Source: FEN-1139 sp038207155
GTDB lineage: Bacteria; Myxococcota_A; Polyangia; Polyangiales; Polyangiaceae
Reading direction: 5' to 3'
DNA length: 64,000 nucleotides
Assembly: GCA_038207155.1 (NCBI GenBank)
Contig: JBBRAB010000010.1
Span: 62,001-126,000 of the forward strand
A model generated the notes under the pieces. That model ran no database searches. It was not told the DNA's origin and saw only the letters and a program-made list of their open reading frames with translations. Below, one piece after another: positions 41,264 to 49,871 of this stretch; the stretch's first letter is position 1; each line of letters starts with the position of its first letter. The position numbers were made by a program, and so were the translations under genes.

Positions 41264-41800
41264 ATGCCTTCGTTCTATCTCCACGCCCCGCAGGACTTCA
41301 CGAACCTCTGCGTGATCGCACGTTCGCTGGAGTCCTTGGGTTGGTCGCGCTGTTTCGTCTTCGATCCGCATCACCACCTGCGTGAGCGCTACGGCAAGGC
41401 TCGTCGGCAGCGGCTCCGGACGCTCTCGGCGGGCGCCTTTGACGCCATGGAGTTCCTGCTCGTGGCCGAGCCGCGCTCGTTTCTCGAAAGCTATCCGGGG
41501 CGTCGCCTCGCCACACTCGCCGCCCCGCAGGTGCCCGACTATCAGCAGTTTGCGTTTGAGCGAGATGATCTGCTGCTGCTCGGGCCTGAGGGCGCCGGGC
41601 TGCCCGACGACATCCGCAACGCCTGCAATGGCGCCATCACGATTCCGCTCGTTGGCAAGACCACCAGTCTAAATCTGTCCGTGTCTGTGGCGCTCTTTGC
41701 GGGCGAGCTACGCAGACAGCTGGGCGCTGGGGCCGCGGACGGTCCGCAGGCGCAGGGCGTGCGTTCGCTGCGGGTCGCGCCGGTTCGCGCTAGCGCGTGA
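41264..41800 (+). CDS. SpoU/TrmH-family (SPOUT) RNA methyltransferase
   Basis: 178 residues, consisting of the bare SPOUT catalytic domain. Motif 1 is DFTNLCVIARSLESLGW, motif 2 is DLLLLGPEGAGLPDDI, and motif 3 is ITIPLVGKTTSLNLSVSVAL. These form the knotted SAM site of 2'-O-ribose methyltransferases. The absence of an extra RNA-binding domain fits the TrmL/TrmJ-like tRNA wobble-position group, but the target base cannot be set from sequence. It lies 12 bp after the receptor gene, and the 3' end overlaps ruvA tail-to-tail by 11 bp. Confidence 0.88.
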   Translation: MPSFYLHAPQDFTNLCVIARSLESLGWSRCFVFDPHHHLRERYGKARRQRLRTLSAGAFDAMEFLLVAEPRSFLESYPGRRLATLAAPQVPDYQQFAFERDDLLLLGPEGAGLPDDIRNACNGAITIPLVGKTTSLNLSVSVALFAGELRRQLGAGAADGPQAQGVRSLRVAPVRASA

Positions 41801-42386
41801 GTACCGCCAGGGATTCCCGCAGGAGCTCCGAGAGTGAGCGACCCTCGACCTCGCCGAGCGCGGCCACTGCGCGTTCGGCCTCGGGCGCCTTGTAACCCAT
41901 GTGAATGAGGGCGTCCCTGAGGCGCTCGGACAAGGTCGAGACGTTGGCGATGCGCAGCTCGGGCGCGGCGCTCCCAAGCTGGTCGACCTTCGAGCCCAGC
42001 TCGAGCAGCACGCGTTCGGCGGTCTTTTTGCCGATCCCAGGCACTTTGGACAGGGTCTTCGGATCCCCACTTCGGATCGCTGCGGCAAGCTCGCGTGGCG
42101 GCAGACAACCGAGCAGGTGGATGGCTGTCTTCGGCCCGACGTTGGGGACGCCGAGCAGCAGCCGAAAGACCTTGCGCTCGGTCTCGTCGGCGAAGCCAAA
42201 GAGCTCCAGTTGATCCTGTTTGTGGACGGTGTGCACCGTCAGGATCACCTGCCCGTCAGGCTGGTACTGCGCGCGTCCGAGCGTGCCCGCTGGCAGCGCG
42301 AGCTCGTAACCAAGTCCACCGACATCCACGATGACGGTGCCCTCAGCGGTTTCGCTCACGACCTGGCCTACGACTCGTCCAATCAT
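41790..42386 (-). CDS. ruvA: Holliday junction branch-migration protein RuvA
   Basis: 198 residues, near the 203 of E. coli RuvA. N-terminal OB domain (MIGRVVGQVVSETAEGTVIV), tandem helix-hairpin-helix motifs (LLGVPNVGPKTAIHLLGCLP; LSKVPGIGKKTAERVLLEL), and a C-terminal RuvB-binding helical domain (LRDALIHMGYKAPEAERAVA). The RuvA tetramer clamps Holliday junctions and loads RuvB. Neither ruvB nor ruvC is adjacent in this window. Confidence 0.97.
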   Translation of the reverse strand: MIGRVVGQVVSETAEGTVIVDVGGLGYELALPAGTLGRAQYQPDGQVILTVHTVHKQDQLELFGFADETERKVFRLLLGVPNVGPKTAIHLLGCLPPRELAAAIRSGDPKTLSKVPGIGKKTAERVLLELGSKVDQLGSAAPELRIANVSTLSERLRDALIHMGYKAPEAERAVAALGEVEGRSLSELLRESLAVLTR

Positions 42387-42547
42387 GGGGCCCGCAAGCT
42401 AGCACCTCTGGCGCCAGGACGTCGCTGGTCGGTTCCGTCGCCCCGGGATACCCATGGCGCCGTCCCGCGGCTCGAACCGAGCCACAATCCTGCGAGGGCC
42501 GCGGCGACGATGGCTTTGCTACAGGGTCGGTGCTAGCGAGCGGGGTG

Positions 42548-42850
42548 ATGACCTCGGCACAGCGCCTCGCCTGCTTCGGCCTGCTCAGCTTCGCCACCGC
42601 CTGTGGTGGTTCGGCAAGCGAGACCCCCGACCCCGTGCGGCCCGATGCTTGGCAGTTTGAGGCCCGCCACCATCAGCTGCTGGCCGAAGGGGCTGCTGCA
42701 GGCGCGCCTGCAACCGAGGCCGCCGTTGAGGCGGCCCCGAGAGCCCTGCCTGCCCAGCCTACCTGGGGCAAGGGCGTTCGACGCAAGTCCTCAGAAGCTG
42801 CCCTGCCAGCTCAGCCCAGCGCTGGTTCGACCAACCCAGGGCGCCCATAG
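42548..42850 (+). CDS. Small Ala/Pro-rich lipoprotein
   Basis: 100 residues from ATG 42548 (an in-frame upstream start at 42530 is less likely). Signal MTSAQRLACFGLLSFATACG has lipobox TAC at the end. The mature part is low-complexity (Ala, Pro, Glu) with one WQFEARHHQLLAEGAAA helix. Its last 60 bp overlap the 3' end of the convergent TPR gene. No family was recognised; it may be a tether peptide or over-called. Confidence 0.45.
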   Translation: MTSAQRLACFGLLSFATACGGSASETPDPVRPDAWQFEARHHQLLAEGAAAGAPATEAAVEAAPRALPAQPTWGKGVRRKSSEAALPAQPSAGSTNPGRP

Positions 42851-43657
42851 GCGTTGGGGCTCGGCGGCGGCGGACTTCGTCGTCAACTGGCCCCCGTTGT
42901 AGAAGAACCAGCCGGCGCCCGCTGCGATCAGGGCAGTTCCAGCCCCGAGCGAGACCTGTCCGAGCGTGATCTGGCTGCGACCGTCGTTACCCTGCTGAGC
43001 TGCGGAGGTCGGGCATCCGCTGCGCGACCCGCCGCAGGACTGCTCGGCGTTGGTGACGTCGCTCTGCCCAGTGAGCCAGGCATAGGTACCGAATCCAGCG
43101 GCCAGCACGCCGACCCCAACCAAACTACCTGCAAGCACAGGCCCCAGCGGGAACGGCTTGGATGGACCCGTACTCACTGACGCGGGCGCCTTGTCGTCGC
43201 CTGCAGCTGCCTGTGTGGCGGCGGGTGCCGGTACCGGCGCGGGAGGCGCGTTATGACGCTGTTGCTGCTCGGCGATGTTCTTTTCCATCGACTCGACCGC
43301 GCGCTCAAGCTGCGGTCGTTCGGAATACTCCGGTGAGCGATCGAGGAACGTGCGCAGCGCGACCACCGCTTGGTCGAGGTTGGCTTTGCCTTCGTACGCA
43401 CGCGAGAGATTGTGCAGTAGCAGGGTCGCGCTGCAGTCCCTTCGGAAGGCGTCTTCCCAGTACAGGATCGCGCGGTCGTAGTCGCGCTCGTTGAACGACA
43501 CGTTGCCCGCTTGAAAGGCTCCCTTGGCGGCCTGGACGTCCGCTTCGCTCGGCTGGCGGTTGCACGCAGGGTAGGGATGAGTTTCTGCGGCCTGGCACAG
43601 AGAGGGAATAACCAACAGCAGGGCTGTCGAAAGGCAGGGAAGAACGAACCTCGGCAT
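42791..43657 (-). CDS. Exported TPR protein with C-terminal membrane segments
   Basis: 288 residues from ATG 43657 (signal peptide PRFVLPCLSTALLLVIPSLC, cleavage near QAAETHP). Residues about 35-140 carry two to three TPR helices (FNERDYDRAILYWEDAFRRD, NLSRAYEGKANLDQAVVALR). After a Pro/Ala linker come two hydrophobic segments (PVLAGSLVGVGVLAAGFGTY; VSLGAGTALIAAGAGWFFYN) with a Cys pair between. This layout of signal, TPR, linker and paired helices recurs in the divergent gene at 43841, suggesting related envelope roles. Confidence 0.7.
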   Translation of the reverse strand: MPRFVLPCLSTALLLVIPSLCQAAETHPYPACNRQPSEADVQAAKGAFQAGNVSFNERDYDRAILYWEDAFRRDCSATLLLHNLSRAYEGKANLDQAVVALRTFLDRSPEYSERPQLERAVESMEKNIAEQQQRHNAPPAPVPAPAATQAAAGDDKAPASVSTGPSKPFPLGPVLAGSLVGVGVLAAGFGTYAWLTGQSDVTNAEQSCGGSRSGCPTSAAQQGNDGRSQITLGQVSLGAGTALIAAGAGWFFYNGGQLTTKSAAAEPQRLWAPWVGRTSAGLSWQGSF

Positions 43658-43752
43658 GGCGGCAACAATCCTTGAAACGCGCAAAGCAACCTAGCAGGCC
43701 CTGAGAATAGGACGACCCCGGGGGTTGACTCAAATCCGAATGGCATCAAACC

Positions 43753-43783
43753 AAAAAAACAACTGGCCGGGCGGCCAATTGTT
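43753..43783 (-). terminator. Intrinsic terminator or attenuator in a divergent promoter region
   Basis: Read on the minus strand: AACAATTGGCCG, 2-nt loop, CGGCCAGTTGTT running into seven Ts. This is a GC-rich 12-bp stem (one mismatch) with a U-tract, a textbook intrinsic terminator. It lies about 95 bp upstream of the minus-strand TPR gene, not downstream of any minus gene, so it would act as an attenuator or end an antisense or small RNA. The 16-mer at 43765-43780 also occurs at 9834-9849. Confidence 0.6.
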
Positions 43784-43840
43784 CCCCTGCGAAGTCGCCT
43801 TGTGTCGGCGCGCCATTCGGGGGCATGGTTGCATACCGCA

Positions 43841-45463
43841 ATGCGTACCCCTTCGCTTGGCGTTCGGCTCCTCCTGATAGCGGCCTGCGGTTTGGGCGCG
43901 CCCATTTCCACTCTGGGCACCCTGCGGGCAGCCCCTGGGGCACCGACCAGTGTCGAGTCCATCCGGCGCTACATGGAAAAGGGCCAGGCGCTGTTCCTGG
44001 CAGGTGAGTCGCTCAAGGCCGCTGAGCTCTTCGAGGCGGGCTACGAGTTTCACCCCTACTCCGCGTTCCTGTTCAACGCCGGCGTGGCGCGCGAGAAGGC
44101 GGCGCGTCTCGAGGAAGCCCTGGCGAACTATCGCAAGTACCTTGAGGTGGACGCCAAGGCTCCCGATCGGGCCGAGGTTGAGCGTCGCATCGCGGCGCTC
44201 GAGCAGAAGCTGCTCGAGCAAAAACACGCGGCTGAGTCCCCATCCAGCAAACCGGCCCCCATCACCCCCCCGCGCGAGGAGCTAGCGACCAAGTCCCTGC
44301 TGCTGGTTGAGACAGAGCCGGTGGGTGCACCTCTGCATGTGTATCGCCGTACGACCGGCGAGCTGCCGTTCAGCCCCGGACAGGCGAACCCGGATTGGGT
44401 GGAAGTGGCCGCCGGCGAGGCGCCCGCCAACCTGACGCTCGACGTTGGCAAGTACTACGTCCTGGTCGACAAGTGGAAGGACTTCAACGGCAGCGGTGCC
44501 GACGTTGAAGTCAGCTCCGGGCACGTGCATCAGGTCAAAATCAGCCTTTCCCAGGGGGAATTCGCTGGTTTGCTCAGCGTGGCCACGAACGTGGCTCGCG
44601 CGCGGGTGTACCTCGACGATCCCAAAAGAAAGCTCGAACCTTGGGCGCGCGGTCCCCACTCGGGGCTGGTCGCCTCCGGCGATCATGAGCTGCTCGTCGA
44701 AGCGCTGGGCTACGCGCCCGTCAGACGAAAAGTGCATCTCGACGCGGGCGCCAAGGCGGAGCTCAAGCTCGAACTCGAGCGGGTGAACTACGGTTCTCTG
44801 TGGTTTGACTCGAATTCCCCTGAGCTGACAGTGTGGCTCGATGGTCGTGAAGTCGGGCACCTGGCGGGGGGCAGTCCTCCCTTGCTGCTAGAAAAAGTGC
44901 CTGCAGGGCCTCATCGCCTGCGCTGCGAAACCGACGGTCGAAAGCCGGTGGAGTCCGAGCTTCTGGTGCCGCGCGGGCAGGTCCTGCCGGTGTATTCGCA
45001 CATGGTCCCGACGCCGCCCCGCGGGGCCGCCTGGACGCAGGCCGCCATCGCGACCGTGTTGCTCGGCGGAGGAATCTACGTCGGACTCGAGTCCAATCGT
45101 CTGCACGATGAGCTCGCAGCCGACCGCAGCGCGGGCGTCCTCGAGTCGGGGGATTCACGCAAGACGCGCGGAAAAGTCTACGCGATTGCGGCTGACATCA
45201 GCTTCGTCGGTGCCGCGGTCCTCGGAGGCTTGGCGACCTACTCCTTCTTGCGCGATCCGCTGCCGCCCTCGCGCATCGTCACCGAAGCGCCGCGCGAGTT
45301 CGACGCGCCTGCTCCCAGCTCCAACACCGAGGTAAGTCCGGCGAAAAAACGCTCGGGGGCACTCGGCCCTCGCTCGCGTTCCGTGCCATTGGCCGCACTT
45401 CGGCCGGTCCCCGCACCACTTAGCGCCGAGCGCGCTCGGTTTCACGGGCGAGGAGGACTGTGA
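43841..45463 (+). CDS. Exported TPR + PEGA-repeat membrane protein
   Basis: 540 residues from ATG 43841, which begins a signal peptide (LLLIAACGLGAPISTLGTLR). TPR helices at about 40-120 (GESLKAAELFEAGYEFHPYS, EALANYRKYLEVDAKAPDRA) are followed by about three PEGA-like beta repeats (KSLLLVETEPVGAPLHVYRR; SVATNVARARVYLDDPKRKL; SLWFDSNSPELTVWLDGREV). Two hydrophobic segments lie near 395-412 and 450-468, then a basic tail. It is first of an apparent operon with the FG-GAP lipoprotein, NtrC-type regulator and FGE-like lipoprotein; its TGA overlaps the next ATG (TGATG). Confidence 0.75.
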   Translation: MRTPSLGVRLLLIAACGLGAPISTLGTLRAAPGAPTSVESIRRYMEKGQALFLAGESLKAAELFEAGYEFHPYSAFLFNAGVAREKAARLEEALANYRKYLEVDAKAPDRAEVERRIAALEQKLLEQKHAAESPSSKPAPITPPREELATKSLLLVETEPVGAPLHVYRRTTGELPFSPGQANPDWVEVAAGEAPANLTLDVGKYYVLVDKWKDFNGSGADVEVSSGHVHQVKISLSQGEFAGLLSVATNVARARVYLDDPKRKLEPWARGPHSGLVASGDHELLVEALGYAPVRRKVHLDAGAKAELKLELERVNYGSLWFDSNSPELTVWLDGREVGHLAGGSPPLLLEKVPAGPHRLRCETDGRKPVESELLVPRGQVLPVYSHMVPTPPRGAAWTQAAIATVLLGGGIYVGLESNRLHDELAADRSAGVLESGDSRKTRGKVYAIAADISFVGAAVLGGLATYSFLRDPLPPSRIVTEAPREFDAPAPSSNTEVSPAKKRSGALGPRSRSVPLAALRPVPAPLSAERARFHGRGGL

Positions 45464-46737
45464 TGCGCCAGTCGTTGCTAATCGTCGGGCTGCTCGGAGT
45501 CTCGGGCTGTTCGTACACCCGCTTCGATGATGTGACCAAGGACAGCCCCGCAGTGGAGCTCCGTGGACAGGGCGTCGTGTCGGCAGGTTTTGCCTCGGTC
45601 ACGCTGCGCTCAGGGACCTCGAACTACCTGCTCTCGAGCGGCGTGGACGCCGCGGCGCTCTACTCGCTGGGTGGCGTCGATCGTCCCGACCGCGATCCGT
45701 CGCACAGCTTTTCCTGCGCGAGCTCGGCCCACTGCTACCTGTCGAGCTCGCCGAGCGCAGTCGAGCGGCGCGTCGCCGGGGTTCGGCGGACCTGTGCAGT
45801 CTTCGCTCTTGGTCTTGAGAGCGACGGCAGTGGCGCGCGGCTGTCTCTGGCGTGCACGGACATGACTCGGCGCGTGCTGCCCGTGCCCGCGGAGGTGGCC
45901 GCCGCGCTCACGCCAGACGCCAAGTTCAAGTTGGGCGAGCCTCAAACGGCCAGTGCCGCGGACGGCTCAATCGCTGCTTCACTTCCGTCCGCTGGGGCCG
46001 TCTGGTGGTACCCGCCAAGCTCGGACAAGCCGCTGCTTCTAACCGCGCCGACCGGACGTCAGGGCTGGGGGGCGGCCATGGCGCTCTCTTGGTATGACGG
46101 TAGGCGCCTGCTCTTTATTGCCGACGCAGCCGGCAAGTCCGTGGACGTCCTTGAATTGATGGACGATGCCACAGTGACGCAGCTCGGCTGCGTGTCCGAC
46201 GCCACTGCGTTTGCCAGCCGTCTTGCGCTCGGGCGTTTCGACAAGGATGCCGCTCCTGATCTCGCCCTCAGTGGTGCGGGCAAAGTCCAGGTCATCCCCG
46301 GGACGAAGTGGGCCGGGCTGAGTCCGACGTGCAGCGCTGTGAAGACTGTGACTGCGGTGCCACCGGCTGGATGCCAGGAGGATGAAGAGGTCGCCAACTG
46401 CGCCGCGGGCGAATTTGGGAGCTCGCTGGCTGCAGCGGATCTCGATGACGATGGTCGCGATGAGCTGCTGGTGGGAGCGCCGGGACTCTCGGTTCGAGGA
46501 GAGAGCGCTGCGGGCGCTGTGTTTGCGCTTCAACTTGGGTCCAAGCAGTTTCAGCGCTCCGATGTGTTCTTCGTTTCCTCGGCCAGTTCCGGTGACCGGC
46601 TCGGAAGCTCAGTGGCGGCAATCTCGCTCGACGGGCCGGATGCACTAGTGGCGGGCGCTTCGGGTGGCGGAAAATCGATTGCCTTCTATTGTTCTGAGCT
46701 TGCTGTCAACTCGTCGCGCTCGGGTCGTTGTCGCTGA
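45463..46737 (+). CDS. FG-GAP/VCBS-repeat lipoprotein
   Basis: 424 residues from ATG 45463, overlapping the preceding stop and preceded by AGGAGG. Lipoprotein signal RQSLLIVGLLGVSGCSYTRF. The C-terminal half has integrin-alpha-like FG-GAP repeats with calcium-binding Asp loops (LALGRFDKDAAPDLALSGAG; SLAAADLDDDGRDELLVGAP; and GDRLGSSVAAISLDGPDALV), which build beta-propellers. It is probably a surface-exposed adhesion or sensing protein. It directly precedes the sigma-54 regulator gene; the TGA and the ATG at 46749 are 11 bp apart. Confidence 0.8.
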   Translation: MRQSLLIVGLLGVSGCSYTRFDDVTKDSPAVELRGQGVVSAGFASVTLRSGTSNYLLSSGVDAAALYSLGGVDRPDRDPSHSFSCASSAHCYLSSSPSAVERRVAGVRRTCAVFALGLESDGSGARLSLACTDMTRRVLPVPAEVAAALTPDAKFKLGEPQTASAADGSIAASLPSAGAVWWYPPSSDKPLLLTAPTGRQGWGAAMALSWYDGRRLLFIADAAGKSVDVLELMDDATVTQLGCVSDATAFASRLALGRFDKDAAPDLALSGAGKVQVIPGTKWAGLSPTCSAVKTVTAVPPAGCQEDEEVANCAAGEFGSSLAAADLDDDGRDELLVGAPGLSVRGESAAGAVFALQLGSKQFQRSDVFFVSSASSGDRLGSSVAAISLDGPDALVAGASGGGKSIAFYCSELAVNSSRSGRCR

Positions 46738-46748
46738 GGTCATGCTCC

Positions 46749-48185
46749 ATGCTGGGTGAGAAAAAACAGATCCTCGTCGTCGACGACGAGCCCAATCTTC
46801 GTCGTGTCATGTCGGCGATGCTCGTACGCGACGGCTACGACGTGCATCTGGCTGAGGATGGTGAACAGGCCATCAAGACCCTGGCCGAGCATCACATCGA
46901 TATGGTGATCACCGATCTTCGCATGCCGAAGGTCGATGGGATGGAGCTGCTGCGGCAAGCGCTCGCTTCCGACCAAGAGCTGCCAGTGGTGATCATGACG
47001 GCGCACGGCTCGGTGGACAACGCCGTGGAGGCGCTAAAGACCGGGGCGTTCGACTACATCACCAAGCCCTTCGACCAGGCTGAAGTCCGCACCATCGTCA
47101 AGAAGGCGCTGCGTACGCGTGACCTGGCCGAGGTCGAGGTCTCGCGCGCCGAACCGGGTGCTGGTGAAGAGTCGCGCTTCGGGATAATCGGTCGAAGCGT
47201 CGGGATCCGGGAGCTCTACGCCGTGCTTGAGCGCGTGGCCGCCACCCCCACCACCGTCCTTATCACGGGTGAGAGCGGGACGGGCAAGGAGCTCGTGGCG
47301 CGCGCACTTCACGAAAACTCGTCGCGTAGCGACAAGCCGTTCATCAAGGTGAACTGCGCGGCCATCCCACGGGATCTGATGGAGAGCGAGCTATTTGGTC
47401 ACGAGCGAGGTGCCTTTACCGGTGCAATTGGCTCCAAGCCAGGTCGCTTTGAGCTCGCCAATGAGGGGACGCTGTTTCTAGATGAAATCGGCAGCATTCC
47501 GATCGAGATGCAGGTCAAGCTGCTGCGCGCGCTTCAAGAGAGCGAGTTTGAACGCGTCGGCGGGATCAAGACGATTCGGGTGGACGTCCGACTCGTGGCG
47601 GCCACCAATAGCGAGCTCAAAAAGGAGATCGAGAACGGGAACTTCCGTGACGACCTGTACTATCGGCTGAACGTAGTTCCGATCCGCCTTCCGCCACTGC
47701 GCGAGCGAATCGATGACATCGCCCTATTGGCCTCGCATTTTCTCGAGAAATTCAATCGGCGACTGAACAAGCAGCTGACCGGTATCACTGAGGAGGCCTC
47801 GCTCGCCCTCGAGAGCCACCCCTGGCCGGGCAATATTCGTGAGCTGGAAAACGTGATTGAACGCGCGGTGCTATTCGCCGACAACGAGCAGATCGAGTTC
47901 TGCAATCTTCCGCCGGAAATCCGCGAGCTCTCCGACCATTCCCTCTCACGCGCGCAGCGCACTCCCCTGCCGCCCGAGTTTGCTGGCAGCGCCAGCGAGG
48001 GGCTTAAGGAGCAGGTCCGTGCCGCCATGAATCGGCTTGAACGCGATCTGATTCAGCGGGCTCTCGATCAGACCAACGGGAACGTGACGCACGCAGCGCG
48101 GTTGCTCAAGATCTCGCGCAAGGGGCTGCAGCTCAAGATGAAAGAGCTCAACCTGCGTGAACGGGACGACCAACGGGAGTCGTGA
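46749..48185 (+). CDS. Sigma-54-dependent response regulator, NtrC family
   Basis: 478 residues from ATG 46749. Receiver: acidic DDEPN, phospho-acceptor D56 in VITDLRMP, T84 in MTAHGS, K106 in TKPFD. AAA+ domain from about 145: Walker A GESGTGKE, sigma-54 contact loop GAFTGA, Walker B LFLDEIG, and R-fingers in the usual region. The C-terminal Fis-type helix-turn-helix is GNVTHAARLLKISRKGLQLK. It is a two-component output regulator activating sigma-54 promoters. No histidine kinase is adjacent, so it is an orphan, lying within an operon of secreted proteins. Its TGA overlaps the next gene's GTG. Confidence 0.95.
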   Translation: MLGEKKQILVVDDEPNLRRVMSAMLVRDGYDVHLAEDGEQAIKTLAEHHIDMVITDLRMPKVDGMELLRQALASDQELPVVIMTAHGSVDNAVEALKTGAFDYITKPFDQAEVRTIVKKALRTRDLAEVEVSRAEPGAGEESRFGIIGRSVGIRELYAVLERVAATPTTVLITGESGTGKELVARALHENSSRSDKPFIKVNCAAIPRDLMESELFGHERGAFTGAIGSKPGRFELANEGTLFLDEIGSIPIEMQVKLLRALQESEFERVGGIKTIRVDVRLVAATNSELKKEIENGNFRDDLYYRLNVVPIRLPPLRERIDDIALLASHFLEKFNRRLNKQLTGITEEASLALESHPWPGNIRELENVIERAVLFADNEQIEFCNLPPEIRELSDHSLSRAQRTPLPPEFAGSASEGLKEQVRAAMNRLERDLIQRALDQTNGNVTHAARLLKISRKGLQLKMKELNLRERDDQRES

Positions 48186-49393
48186 CCGCCTCTGGGCTGG
48201 TTCGGTTCACGACTCACGCGGCGCTCTGGCTGGTCTGCGTGCCTGGCTGCACGCGAGGGCGCTCGGACGGGGCATCGGCTGCCGCGTCGAGCAGCGCGAC
48301 CAGGGTTACGACCGCAGCCCCGCTCGGCAGCGCGGCGGTGTTCACGAACGAGACGCGTCCGGGCATGGTGCTCATTCCCGGTGGTGCCCTGGTGGCTGGG
48401 AGCTCGCCAGAGACCCAGCCGCGGCGGGCCGATCGCGAGCTCTCCGGCGAGCAGGTGATCCTCAAGCCGTTCTTCATCGACGTCTTTCCGTATCCGAATG
48501 AGTCGGGCGCGATCCCAAAGACTGGAGTGACTCAAGCGCAAGCAGCCGCCCTCTGTGCCGAGCGTGAGCGCCGGCTCTGCACGGAGCTCGAGTGGGAGCG
48601 AGCCTGCAAGGGTCCAAGCAATCTGACCCATGCTTGGGGTCAACGATTTCGGGTGGAATGGTGCGGACTTGGCGTGACGAATTCCGAGCATCCCTCAGGG
48701 TTGCGCGTCGCTTGTCGAAGCGAGTTCGGAGTGCGCGATCTGCATGGCGGGCCCTTCGAGTGGACAGCTAGTCCGTGGCTGAGGGGCAATGCTCCAGGTC
48801 AATTTGCGGTGCGCGGGGGCAATGGAGTCGACGCCGAGCTCGTCGGACGTTGTGCCAACGCAGAGCCGCGCGTTGGCACTGCGAAATCCGCTGCGCTGGG
48901 CTTTCGTTGCTGCGCCGGACCAACCAACAAAGCAGAGGTCATCCTAGCGTTGGAGACCGGTCCGGCATTTTCGGCGGTCGAGCCGCCGGATCCGAAGGTT
49001 GCGGCACGGCTGCTCGCCTTGCTTCCTGACACTGCGAGAGCCCAGCTTGACGCTGGCGCTCCTGAGGTCCAGCGCATCTGGCGTTGGCGCCCGCTGCCGG
49101 CAGATCCCATCGAGGTACTTGGAGTCTGCACACGTGCGCGTGGGGCTTCGCATTGCGGGCTGCTGCTGGCGCGCGACACTCCTGGACGTCCGGTGTTTCT
49201 CACCTTCGCGCTGACAGGTAGTTTTCTCGCGGCCCCGCTGCTGGATGATGAACCGCGGCGACTGTGGGTGGCGGTCGGCACGGGCTCAGCAGCGAAACGA
49301 CGCGTGATCCGCTATAGCGCGGGGCGCGTCGAACTGGGGACTCCGGAACCGCGCCGCAAGAAGCGTCGCTCGGACGCGGGAGAGCTGGAGTGA
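48182..49393 (+). CDS. FGE-sulfatase-fold (SUMF1-like) lipoprotein
   Basis: 403 residues from GTG 48182 (GTGA overlap with the regulator). Signal ends LWLVCVPGCTRG (lipobox VPGC). Residues about 58-250 have the formylglycine-generating-enzyme/C-type-lectin-like fold: PGMVLIPGGALVAGS, CTELEWERACKG, RDLHGGPFEWTAS and AALGFRCC. The catalytic Cys pair of true FGE is not at the expected motif, so enzymatic activity is unlikely; such domains often serve as binding modules. A separate 150-residue C-terminal domain is unassigned. Coupling to the NtrC-type regulator suggests a shared envelope signalling or assembly role. Confidence 0.75.
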   Translation: MTASGLVRFTTHAALWLVCVPGCTRGRSDGASAAASSSATRVTTAAPLGSAAVFTNETRPGMVLIPGGALVAGSSPETQPRRADRELSGEQVILKPFFIDVFPYPNESGAIPKTGVTQAQAAALCAERERRLCTELEWERACKGPSNLTHAWGQRFRVEWCGLGVTNSEHPSGLRVACRSEFGVRDLHGGPFEWTASPWLRGNAPGQFAVRGGNGVDAELVGRCANAEPRVGTAKSAALGFRCCAGPTNKAEVILALETGPAFSAVEPPDPKVAARLLALLPDTARAQLDAGAPEVQRIWRWRPLPADPIEVLGVCTRARGASHCGLLLARDTPGRPVFLTFALTGSFLAAPLLDDEPRRLWVAVGTGSAAKRRVIRYSAGRVELGTPEPRRKKRRSDAGELE

Positions 49394-49442
49394 GGCGGTG
49401 ACCGAGCGCCACGCGTTGCAAGCGAGGGCAACCTGCAATGGC

Positions 49443-49856
49443 TCAGCGACAGAGTATGGCTGTGCCGTCGACCAGGTTGCGCTGTCGATGCGCATAGCCG
49501 CGCAGCAGCGTGACTCCTCGCTCGATTCCGAGGCTCTCACCACCCTCTGTGGCGCGTGCGGCATCGAGCGCGCTCGCCGAGGCGGCTTGGAACACCGCGA
49601 CGAGCGAGTCTTGTTGACGCGTCAGGCTCTCATCGGCAAACCTCAGCCGACCCAGGTCGCGGGCAAGTTGGTCGTAGTCCGTGCCGAGCGCTTGCCAGTC
49701 TTGTTGGCGGGTGGGCGGCGCGCCGTGAGTGCGCCGCTCAATGCGCTCAAGGCGCGGATTCATCGTTTGCGACAGCAGCCGGCATTGGTCGAGCCGCTCG
49801 AAGCGCTGACAGCCGACAAGGGCCAGTCCCAGGGTCACCAGCAGGGCAGCTCTCAC
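49443..49856 (-). CDS. Small helical lipoprotein
   Basis: 137 residues from GTG 49856. Signal MRAALLVTLGLALVGCQRFE with lipobox LVGC. The mature part is amphipathic helix (DQCRLLSQTMNPRLERIERR; DYDQLARDLGRLRFADESLT; VAVFQAASASALDAARATEG). It is head-to-head with the lipoprotein gene at 49872, only 15 bp between start codons, so at least one promoter must lie inside the neighbour. The 3' end is about 50 bp from the FGE-like gene's stop. No known family. Confidence 0.65.
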   Translation of the reverse strand: MRAALLVTLGLALVGCQRFERLDQCRLLSQTMNPRLERIERRTHGAPPTRQQDWQALGTDYDQLARDLGRLRFADESLTRQQDSLVAVFQAASASALDAARATEGGESLGIERGVTLLRGYAHRQRNLVDGTAILCR

Positions 49857-49871
49857 CCGTCGCGAACTAGC

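Noticed and set aside
43730..44227. 165-codon minus-strand frame that would use the terminator at 43753
   Set aside because: It lies antisense to the TPR/PEGA gene, shows no motif and looks like a shadow frame, though it would explain the terminator's direction.
49398..49871. Longer start for the propeller-like lipoprotein
   Set aside because: This stretch is antisense to a lipoprotein gene with a clear signal peptide, and the lipobox is only correctly placed from ATG 49872.
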